Part shown: positions 1 to 6,097 of the stretch, piece by piece
Layout of the letters: each line of letters starts with the position of its first letter
Numbering within the stretch: the first letter of the stretch is position 1
DNA from: Emticicia sp943368675
Lineage (GTDB): Bacteria; Bacteroidota; Bacteroidia; Cytophagales; Spirosomataceae
Assembly: GCA_943368675.1 (NCBI GenBank)
Contig: CALRLN020000191.1
Span: forward strand, 1-9,268
DNA length: 9,268 nucleotides
Reading direction: 5' to 3'
Translations under genes and position numbers: made by a program
The notes under the pieces: generated by a model
What the model was told of the DNA's origin: nothing
Databases searched by the model: none
Seen by the model: only the letters and a program-made list of their open reading frames with translations

Positions 1-179
1 ATGATGATAAATCACCGAATACACAACACTCGCTGAATCTTGTACCTTGTATAGTAGTTGATAAAACAGATCGTTTTCAGGTAAAAGACGGTAAGTTAGG
101 CGACATCGCCCCTACTATTCTCACTTTGATGGGCGTAGAAATACCAAAAGAAATGACCGGAAATGTGTTGATTTCATAA
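1..179 (+). CDS. gpmI: 2,3-bisphosphoglycerate-independent phosphoglycerate mutase, C-terminal fragment
   Basis: This is the 3' end of a gene that begins left of the window. The frame running from position 3 to the TAA at 177-179 gives 58 residues. They read like the extreme C-terminus of cofactor-independent phosphoglycerate mutase: a segment PNTQHSLNLVPCIVV, then KLGDIAPTILTLMGVEIPKE, then MTGNVLIS at the end. In this family the tail carries a 'T-xHS-x-NPVP' stretch, a 'G-x-LxDIAPT-x-L' stretch and a final 'MTG-x-SLI', and all three are recognisable here. The enzyme interconverts 3- and 2-phosphoglycerate in the cytosol using Mn2+ and an internal phosphoserine. The His in TQHS belongs to the phosphatase-like domain, but the catalytic Ser lies outside the window. 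The gene converges with tig, and both end at the shared hairpin at 196-235. The family call is fairly secure despite the short fragment. Confidence 0.88.
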   Translation, partial: DDKSPNTQHSLNLVPCIVVDKTDRFQVKDGKLGDIAPTILTLMGVEIPKEMTGNVLIS

Positions 180-195
180 GCAGTACTTTTGATAT

Positions 196-235
196 AATAA
201 AAGACCCCGGAGAATCATCTTCGGGGTCTTTTATT
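196..235. terminator. Bidirectional intrinsic terminator between gpmI and tig
   Basis: The arms AATAAAAGACCCC (196-208) and GGGGTCTTTTATT (223-235) are perfect reverse complements. The helix continues inward through 213/218 with one G-U pair and leaves a four-base loop. The A-run on the left arm and the T-run on the right arm make the element symmetrical, so each strand shows a GC-rich hairpin followed by a U-rich stretch. It lies between the convergent stop codons of gpmI (179) and tig (255) and should terminate both. Confidence 0.9.
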
Positions 236-254
236 ATGTTCGGGTTACACAACA

Positions 255-1598
255 TTATGCATAAACCTCTTCTGCAATTTTATTAAACTCGTCAACTTTA
301 ATTGTTTTCTTTTCTACAGTAAGGTTGGCTTTCAGAAACTCACGTACTTTCTTACCAAAAGCACGATCAGTATAACGACGTACGGCGTTATCCTTGTTTT
401 CTTTAAGGGTTTTACGAGCCATATTGTCAATGAGGTCTTCCAGACCTTCATAAGAGTATGCACCGAAATAGTTACGCATTTCAGCCTTTACTTCTTCTAC
501 TATATCATTGTACTCTAGCTTGATGTCATTGTTCCCTGCAACTTCATTACGAATCAGATCTAATCTTAAACCACGGGCAAAAGCATCATAATCTTTTTCG
601 ATGTCTTCTTCTGTAAACTTACCATCGTTGATATTCAACAACCATTTCTTCAGGAATGCATCAGGCAATTCAATATGAATATTATCTAACAAGGTCTTTT
701 CCACTTCGAAGTCCAGCAGATAATCACTTTCACGTTCGTAGTTTTCTTTAACAATTCTTTTGATTTCTTCTCTGAACTCTTCTTCGCTTGTTACTTTACC
801 AGGGCCAACTGCTTTGTCAAAAAAATCCTGATCAATATCAGCCGGAGATACTCTGGTGATTTTCTCTACTGTAAATTCAAACTCACCGCTTAAAGCCGCA
901 GCTTCCTCTTCGCTTTTGCCGGTAGCAAAACCTAAATCTTTTGGATTTTCAAAAATTGACTGAATGTCAAACTTTACACTGCTGCCTTTTTCTAAACCTT
1001 TAAATATATGAAAAGAATCTTCACGCACACGGCCTGTTGAAATAGTAGCATCTTTTATTTCAGTTTCTGTTGATTCCTGTTTCAAAGTTCCAAAGACCAG
1101 ATCTTCTTTCTCTACTTCCTCTGCCTCTTCGTCTTTTCCGAAACGACGACGGATATCTTCAATCGCTTCTGTTACTCTCTCTTCAGTAGGCTCTATATCA
1201 TAGTTTGTAATGGCAGGAATTGCGCTCAGATCAACTGTAAAATCAGATGCCAGACCTAAATCATACTCAAACGAAAATTCTTTGCTTGCTTCCCAGTCAA
1301 TTTTAGACGATAGTTCGTTATCAGGCATTGGGTCACCAACTACACGTAGTTTATTAGCTGTTACATACTCATTGGTAGTTTTAGCAACCATATTAATTAC
1401 TTCGTCTACCAGAATACTTTTACCGTATAATCTTTGAATATATTCTCTTGGAACCATACCCGGGCGGAAACCTTTCACCTGAGCAGTTTTTGTATATTGT
1501 TTAATCTTTTTATCTACTTCCGGCTTGTAGTCTGCCTCTGTAACACTTACTTTAAGTCTGCCCGTAGTTGCAGATGTCTTGTCGAATATTGTTTCCAT
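255..1598 (-). CDS. tig: Trigger factor (ribosome-associated chaperone)
   Basis: Trigger factor binds the ribosome near the exit tunnel and shields nascent chains in the cytosol. The 447 residues are close to the usual family length. The N-terminal ribosome-binding domain covers about residues 1-115 and contains the signature GFRPGMVP (43-50), the tip loop that contacts protein L23. The middle region (about 160-245) sits where the FKBP-like peptidyl-prolyl isomerase domain lies. It is weakly conserved and acidic, and I cannot see the usual isomerase motif, which fits my recollection of Bacteroidota trigger factors. The rest (about 250-447) is the helical, charged C-terminal substrate cradle. 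The ATG at 1596-1598 was chosen because the conserved N-terminal domain begins immediately after it. No clear Shine-Dalgarno sequence or TAnnTTTG promoter was found directly upstream, so its promoter is unresolved. It lies downstream of the tRNA-Leu on the same strand, separated by a terminator. Confidence 0.96.
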   Translation of the reverse strand: METIFDKTSATTGRLKVSVTEADYKPEVDKKIKQYTKTAQVKGFRPGMVPREYIQRLYGKSILVDEVINMVAKTTNEYVTANKLRVVGDPMPDNELSSKIDWEASKEFSFEYDLGLASDFTVDLSAIPAITNYDIEPTEERVTEAIEDIRRRFGKDEEAEEVEKEDLVFGTLKQESTETEIKDATISTGRVREDSFHIFKGLEKGSSVKFDIQSIFENPKDLGFATGKSEEEAAALSGEFEFTVEKITRVSPADIDQDFFDKAVGPGKVTSEEEFREEIKRIVKENYERESDYLLDFEVEKTLLDNIHIELPDAFLKKWLLNINDGKFTEEDIEKDYDAFARGLRLDLIRNEVAGNNDIKLEYNDIVEEVKAEMRNYFGAYSYEGLEDLIDNMARKTLKENKDNAVRRYTDRAFGKKVREFLKANLTVEKKTIKVDEFNKIAEEVYA

Positions 1599-1695
1599 TA
1601 TGTAGGAATATGAGGTTTATTTGATAAAAATCGCCACATCCAGTCCCGAAGATCTGAATGACCATTAGTTTTATAGAGCTAAAACTGGTATTATT

Positions 1696-1730
1696 AAAAA
1701 ACCCCCTGACCAGGCAAGGTTCAGAGGGTT
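1696..1730 (-). terminator. Intrinsic terminator of the tRNA-Leu gene
   Basis: On the - strand the arms AACCCTCTGA (1730-1721) and TCAGGGGGTT (1709-1700) form a 10-bp stem with one G-U pair. They are followed by a run of T residues through 1696. The hairpin begins 6 bases after the tRNA 3' end, as expected for a singly transcribed tRNA. It should largely separate the tRNA from tig, unless readthrough occurs. Confidence 0.85.
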
Positions 1731-1735
1731 GTCTG

Positions 1736-1817
1736 TACGGGCGGAGGGACTCGAACCCCCATGCCTTGCGACACCAGATCCTAAGTCTGGCACGTCTACC
1801 AATTTCGCCACGCCCGC
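1736..1817 (-). tRNA. trnL: tRNA-Leu (anticodon UAG)
   Basis: The - strand folds into a complete 82-nt class II tRNA. The acceptor arm pairs GCGGGCG with CGCCCGT and has a G-U at the first pair. It is followed by the A discriminator expected for leucine. The D-arm contains AAATTGGTAGA. The anticodon arm is CCAGA-CTTAGGA-TCTGG, which places UAG in the anticodon (CUA/CUN codons). A four-pair variable arm is closed by a GCAA loop, and the T-arm has a TTCGAGT loop. The long variable arm is the hallmark of Leu/Ser/Tyr tRNAs. The CCA end is not encoded (CAG follows the discriminator), so it must be added after transcription. The gene has its own upstream promoter and downstream terminator. Confidence 0.97.
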
Positions 1818-1855
1818 ATCGCTCATTTCCGTTCAGTTGTTAATGAATCGGGCTG

Positions 1856-1886
1856 CAAAGGTAATCACTATTTATATTCTTGTCAA
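1856..1886 (-). promoter_or_regulatory. Promoter of tRNA-Leu (Bacteroidota sigma-A type)
   Basis: On the - strand, TTGACA (1886-1881) is the -33 element. Its TTG is followed after exactly 20 bases by TACCTTTG (1863-1856), a full match to the Bacteroidota -7 consensus TAnnTTTG. The element ends 38 bases before the tRNA 5' end. That leaves room for a short 5' leader removed by RNase P. A T-rich tract on the + strand (A-rich on the transcribed side) lies just upstream and could act as an UP element. Confidence 0.8.
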
Positions 1887-1972
1887 CCCCTTTTCAAAAA
1901 AATTTTATTTTTTTTCAAACTTTTTTTTCTGTCACATAAAAAATGAAAATTTACGGCTCGTGTTAAAAATTA

Positions 1973-2004
1973 TTTGCGGTTCAGTTAATGATTGAGTATA
2001 TTAG
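1973..2004 (+). promoter_or_regulatory. Candidate promoter of the Rel/SpoT gene
   Basis: TTTG (1973-1976), a 20-base spacer and TATATTAG (1997-2004) match the Bacteroidota layout TTTG-N20-TAnnTTTG with one mismatch in the -7 element. The spacer is the same length as in the neighbouring tRNA promoter. A transcript starting near 2011 would have a leader of about 20 bases before the ATG at 2033. This is motif matching only. Confidence 0.5.
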
Positions 2005-2032
2005 TCTTTAGGAATACAATAAAACAAAGAGA

Positions 2033-4306
2033 ATGTTAGGAGATATAGCAGAAAAAGTGGAAACCAGTCGTCAGTCTGAGCCAATGATAGATCTTGAAAA
2101 AGAACGAACAGAAATATTAGCGAAGTATCGTCGATTACTAAGGGCTGCTAAACCAACCCTGAAAGAAGACGATGCCAAGCAGATAAAAAAAGCATTTACG
2201 ATTTCGATGGAAGCCCATAAGGATATGAGGCGAAAATCCGGAGAACCTTATATTTATCACCCACTCGAAGTAGCCCAGATATGTGTAGAAGAAATCGGAC
2301 TGGGTGCTACGTCAATTATCTGTGCTTTGCTGCATGATGTAGTAGAGGATACAGATATGACTCTGAAAGAAATTGAAGCCCAGTTTGGTGCGAAAGTGGC
2401 CCGCATTATTGATGGCCTTACAAAAATATCAGGCAATTTTGAACAGGGAACCTCGGCTCAGGCCGAAAACTTCCGGAAGATGCTCATCACTCTTTCAGAA
2501 GATGTGCGCGTGATACTGATAAAACTGGCCGACCGATTACATAATATGCGTACGTTGGGCAGTATGGCCCGTAATTCGCAACTGAAAATTGCCCATGAAA
2601 CGATTTTCATCTATGCGCCTCTTGCTCACCGCCTCGGTTTATACAAAATAAAGTCTGAACTCGAAGACCTATACCTTAAGTATACCGAGCCGGAGATGTT
2701 TAAGGATATTGCCCAGAAACTCAAAAGTACCAAAGCCACACGCGACCGCTTTATTGACAATTTCATTAAGCCTCTTAAGCGAAAACTTCAGGAAACCGGC
2801 CTTGAGTTTGTGATTAAAGGCCGTCCTAAGCATATCTATTCAATCTGGAATAAGCTGAAGAAACAAAATACGACCTTCGAAGAAATTTTTGATTTGTTTG
2901 CTATCAGGATTATCCTAACAAATGTATCTCAGGAAAAGGAAAAATCTGCCTGCTGGCAGGTCTATTCAATTGTAACAGATGAATATAAGCCCAATCCGGA
3001 CAGATTAAAAGACTGGATTTCTATTCCGAAAGCTAATGGCTATGAATCTTTGCATACCACGGTAATGAGCCATACCGGCCAGTGGGTAGAGGTCCAGATT
3101 CGCACCGAGCGGATGGATGAAATTTCGGAAAGAGGTTATGCAGCGCACTTCAAATATAAAGGGAATGACACCTCAATGAATGCTCCGCTTGACCGCTGGA
3201 TTAATCAGGTTAGAGAAACCCTGGTATCAGGAGATAAGTCAGCTATTGAATTTCTGGAAGATTTCAGAGGTAATTTCTATAACGAGGAAGTTTTTGTTTT
3301 TACACCCAAAGGCGACCTGAAGGTATTAAGAAAAGGAGCCACGGTTCTTGATTTTGCCTTTGAGATTCATACTGAAATCGGAAGAAAATGCACAGCCGGC
3401 AAAGTAAACAGTCAATTGGTACCTATCAGTTATGTTTTACAGAACGGCGACCAGTTAGAAATTCTGACCACAAAAAGCCAGAAGCCATCAGAAGACTGGC
3501 TCAGGTTTGTAACTACTTCTAAGGCAAAGGCACGGATAAAAGATTTATTAAAAGAAGAAAATAAGGTTTATTATAGCGATGGGAAAGAGATTATTACCAA
3601 AAAATTCAAGACATTAGGTCTGGAAAATAATCTTGAGACACTTAATCAGTTAAGAGCTTACTTCAATAAAAAAGACTATAACGACCTTTATTATGCTTTC
3701 GGCAAGGCTTATATTATGCCGGATGAAATCAAGAAGTTCAAGTCTGAAAGAGATGCCCGGTTAAACAAGCAGGCTAAAATTGAAATAGACAACAAGGCTT
3801 TTATTGACGCTAAAAGTTTTGAAAAAGAGATTAAGAAGGTAAAAGGCGATGACACGCTCTTTATTGGTGATGATTTACAGGAAATTGATTTTACGTTAGC
3901 CCGTTGTTGTAATCCCATACCCGGCGATGACGTTTTTGGTTTTCTGACTGTAAACGAAGGTATAAAAATCCATAGAAACTCATGTCCTAATGCGCAGCAA
4001 CTATTGTCACAATATGGCAATCGGGTTATTAAAGCACGGTGGTCTTCTCAGGTGGCCAAAGCCTTTGTTGCAACCATACATTTAGATGGCATTGACCGCA
4101 TGGGTATGATACAAGACATATCAAAGGTTATCTCGAGTGAATTACATATTAATATGCGTTCTTTGGCAGTTGATACAAATGATGGTATATTTACCGGGGA
4201 TATAAAACTATATGTACAAGATACACGACATTTAGAAACCTTAATGAAGCAATTAGGAGAGATAGAAGGTGTTCATCAGGTAACGCGTGTCGACGTAGGA
4301 AACTAA
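2033..4306 (+). CDS. spoT: Bifunctional (p)ppGpp synthetase/hydrolase, Rel/SpoT family
   Basis: The protein makes and degrades the alarmone (p)ppGpp, from GTP/GDP and ATP, to control the stringent response. All long-Rel domains are present in 757 residues. The HD hydrolase domain (about 45-200) keeps H76, HD at 101-102, ED at 105-106 and LADRLHNMR (165-173). The synthetase domain (about 255-375) has AIRIIL, then RLKD at 324-327, then IPKANGYESLHT and EVQIRT. The RxKD version of the 324-327 loop is typical of bifunctional enzymes, whereas monofunctional RelA has ExDD. A TGS domain follows at about 418-480. A Cys-pair region (ARCCNPIPGDDVFGF, 623-637, and HRNSCPNA) comes next, and an ACT domain covers about 678-757. 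Both active sites look intact. The ATG at 2033 lies shortly after a promoter-like motif and has no clear Shine-Dalgarno sequence. M18 is a possible alternative start. 'rel' would be an equally valid name. Confidence 0.97.
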   Translation: MLGDIAEKVETSRQSEPMIDLEKERTEILAKYRRLLRAAKPTLKEDDAKQIKKAFTISMEAHKDMRRKSGEPYIYHPLEVAQICVEEIGLGATSIICALLHDVVEDTDMTLKEIEAQFGAKVARIIDGLTKISGNFEQGTSAQAENFRKMLITLSEDVRVILIKLADRLHNMRTLGSMARNSQLKIAHETIFIYAPLAHRLGLYKIKSELEDLYLKYTEPEMFKDIAQKLKSTKATRDRFIDNFIKPLKRKLQETGLEFVIKGRPKHIYSIWNKLKKQNTTFEEIFDLFAIRIILTNVSQEKEKSACWQVYSIVTDEYKPNPDRLKDWISIPKANGYESLHTTVMSHTGQWVEVQIRTERMDEISERGYAAHFKYKGNDTSMNAPLDRWINQVRETLVSGDKSAIEFLEDFRGNFYNEEVFVFTPKGDLKVLRKGATVLDFAFEIHTEIGRKCTAGKVNSQLVPISYVLQNGDQLEILTTKSQKPSEDWLRFVTTSKAKARIKDLLKEENKVYYSDGKEIITKKFKTLGLENNLETLNQLRAYFNKKDYNDLYYAFGKAYIMPDEIKKFKSERDARLNKQAKIEIDNKAFIDAKSFEKEIKKVKGDDTLFIGDDLQEIDFTLARCCNPIPGDDVFGFLTVNEGIKIHRNSCPNAQQLLSQYGNRVIKARWSSQVAKAFVATIHLDGIDRMGMIQDISKVISSELHINMRSLAVDTNDGIFTGDIKLYVQDTRHLETLMKQLGEIEGVHQVTRVDVGN

Positions 4307-4344
4307 AACTAAACATCGCCATACGTAAATCTATAAAATACTCC

Positions 4345-4866
4345 ATGATGAAATCTTTCGCTATTCTATTAATTCTCGTAGTTATCAGTTTACATACATC
4401 TGCCCAAAACCAGGATACACTTACCACCAAAAGAGTATTTCTGACTACAAAAATTTATAGAAATGGTTTTAAGCTTTCAAATAAAAAGATTTTAAGCTTA
4501 TATAACGATACCTGGCAGCCTAAAGTAAAATATAAATGGGGTTACTATATGAACCCTGTAGCCCCGATAGTAACTATTGCAGGTATAGGCATGGCGGCAA
4601 TTGCCCTGAAAGGACAGAATGCCTCGGCGATAGTAAAAGGCAGCGAAGTTCAATATAAAATCCGCAGCATGCCCAAACTATTAGTAGGCATTGGAATAGC
4701 AGCAGCAGGATTTTGTATGATAGAATCTTCTAACGAATTAGTGCAGCACTCTGTTGATATTTATAATGCTAAATTAAAAAGCCAGAAACCTTTAGCTTCT
4801 TTTATACAAAAAGTAAACTTTGGTATTACCGAATCAAACGGCATAGGTCTGATTCTAAGGTTTTAA
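4345..4866 (+). CDS. Exported hypothetical protein with two hydrophobic segments
   Basis: I do not recognise a named family. The 173-residue product begins with a good signal peptide: K3, a hydrophobic core at about 5-16, and a likely cleavage after TSA at 18-20, before QNQD. The mature part has a lysine-rich segment (about 29-65) and two hydrophobic glycine/alanine-rich stretches at about 70-89 and 110-126. A segment ELVQHSVDIYNAK (131-143) resembles stretches in other Bacteroidota exported proteins of unknown role. The C-terminus, GIGLILRF, looks like a terminal beta-strand ending in Phe. Envelope localisation is inferred, and the function is unknown. It starts 38 bases after the Rel/SpoT stop on the same strand, so cotranscription is plausible. 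A second ATG directly follows the first (4348) and could be the real start. It converges with the SGNH gene, with no obvious terminator in the 25-base gap. Confidence 0.75.
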   Translation: MMKSFAILLILVVISLHTSAQNQDTLTTKRVFLTTKIYRNGFKLSNKKILSLYNDTWQPKVKYKWGYYMNPVAPIVTIAGIGMAAIALKGQNASAIVKGSEVQYKIRSMPKLLVGIGIAAAGFCMIESSNELVQHSVDIYNAKLKSQKPLASFIQKVNFGITESNGIGLILRF

Positions 4867-4891
4867 TACTGTAGTAGTAATAAGCGTCTGT

Positions 4892-5935
4892 CTATATTTT
4901 AGGTTTAGCTTCTAAAATATTATTAGTGGCAATATAATTTGCCAGAGCATCTGCAAATATACCACACCCCTTCTCACTCAGATGGCATATATCACAAAAG
5001 TAGTCAACCTCCTGAGGAATGATTTTGCGCATATCCAGATAATACGTTTTATGCTCAACAGCCAGCCTGGTTAATATATCATTATGTACTTCAATCCCTT
5101 TCTGAGTATTCTTTGTATCTCCCCACACTGTTACTATAGCAGCCCTGGCACAATTTTTAGCAAAATATTGTGCATCAGAAGGATCTCCCAATAAATTAAC
5201 ATCCGGAAAGAAAGAAGTATAAGCCATTAAAAGTAACTTTTCCTGTTTTTCTGAGGCCAGACCAATGATACTCTCCAGATTCTTTTTATAAGGTCCGGCA
5301 GTTTTTATATCGGCTCCATACTTACGGTTTTCTTTGCGCACATTATCATTTTCTACGAAGGGAGTTTTGGTAATTTTGCGGGTTATAGTAACTATGGCTT
5401 TATGAAGCAAATAAGGCAGGGTGGTAAAATTAAGTTCCGGGTGCTTTCTTATCAGCCCGATATGATGATACCATTCCATCTGAGAGTAATCCTCCTTAAA
5501 CATTTCAGGAGCAGTATTATTAGCCCGGTTCTCATTAATAGCTTCATAATAAATAACCAGATCAAATTCTTTATCTTTTAATAAATCATACTTAATGGCA
5601 TTGTCCAGAGAAGTATGTCCTGGAATAGCCACGTCAAAAACCCTAACATTCCTTTTTGATAATAAGCTATCCAGACGGGCATCCATCCGGCTCCATAAAG
5701 GACTTATAACCGAACCGCCTAAGATAAGGATATCGTTATAGCCATCGTCTTTGGTTATTTTGGTTTCTAACGGCTTTTTTAATTCTTTGTAGTAATTATC
5801 GACTAAAAAACTCTTTGGATTAAAAAAAGAAAAGCCTAAAAAAGATAGTGCAATACGAGAGAATAATTCAAGAATAATATAAAACAATAGGAATGATACC
5901 AGTCCTAGAACAAAATTTTTAGACTTCACTTTCAA
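4892..5935 (-). CDS. Membrane-anchored SGNH/GDSL-like hydrolase or acyltransferase
   Basis: The 347-residue protein has a single N-terminal hydrophobic segment (about 8-36, after KVKSK) that should anchor it in the inner membrane. A soluble SGNH-type domain follows. Its four blocks are visible: ILILGGSV with S75 as candidate nucleophile (GGS in place of the classic GDS), IPGHTSLD with G106, YYEAINENR with N134, and CDICHLSEKG with D315 and H318 in the DxxH arrangement. Such enzymes remove or transfer acyl groups on lipids, sugars or other esters. Cysteines C314, C317 and C324 surround the catalytic D/H pair, which is notable for a domain that may face the periplasm. The gene is divergent from the carbamoyltransferase across a 162-base gap containing a -7 candidate for each side. 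This suggests it belongs to the same module. The substrate is unknown, and membership of the fold rests on motif spacing. Confidence 0.72.
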   Translation of the reverse strand: MKVKSKNFVLGLVSFLLFYIILELFSRIALSFLGFSFFNPKSFLVDNYYKELKKPLETKITKDDGYNDILILGGSVISPLWSRMDARLDSLLSKRNVRVFDVAIPGHTSLDNAIKYDLLKDKEFDLVIYYEAINENRANNTAPEMFKEDYSQMEWYHHIGLIRKHPELNFTTLPYLLHKAIVTITRKITKTPFVENDNVRKENRKYGADIKTAGPYKKNLESIIGLASEKQEKLLLMAYTSFFPDVNLLGDPSDAQYFAKNCARAAIVTVWGDTKNTQKGIEVHNDILTRLAVEHKTYYLDMRKIIPQEVDYFCDICHLSEKGCGIFADALANYIATNNILEAKPKI

Positions 5936-5972
5936 TCAGATTTAACATTCAATAATAATGTTTAAAGCTAGT

Positions 5973-5980
5973 CAAAAATA
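5973..5980 (-). promoter_or_regulatory. Candidate -7 element for the SGNH gene
   Basis: The - strand reads TATTTTTG here, matching TAnnTTTG, 37 bases before the SGNH start codon. No convincing TTG was found at the expected distance upstream, so only half of the promoter is supported. Confidence 0.4.
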
Positions 5981-6042
5981 TCTGTTCAATAAAATTTTAC
6001 GATATTTAGTAATAATTAATATTAGAAAGATTCTAAATTCTC

Positions 6043-6050
6043 TATATTTG
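6043..6050 (+). promoter_or_regulatory. -7 element of the carbamoyltransferase operon promoter
   Basis: TATATTTG followed by CAC is a full match to the Bacteroidota -7 consensus. It lies 47 bases before the ATG at 6098, so the leader would be about 40 bases. The -33 side is weak: only a TTAG at 6022-6025, 17 bases upstream, can be suggested. The element probably drives the three-gene set that ends at the terminator at 8596-8640. Confidence 0.6.
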
Positions 6051-6097
6051 CACTCAAATTCACAGGTAAGGACTAAAAATCTCCCAAAAATATATCC

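Noticed and set aside
1890..1930. T-rich tract considered as an intrinsic terminator
   Set aside because: There is no GC-rich stem before the T-runs, and no + strand gene ends just upstream.
1658..1995. Two overlapping + strand open frames of 61 and 88 codons
   Set aside because: Both run through the antisense of the tRNA-Leu gene, its terminator and promoter, and a low-complexity T-rich tract. They have no protein-like composition or ribosome binding site.
2033..4306. Monofunctional RelA
   Set aside because: The hydrolase HD residues are intact and the synthetase loop is RLKD (RxKD), which points to a bifunctional Rel/SpoT enzyme.
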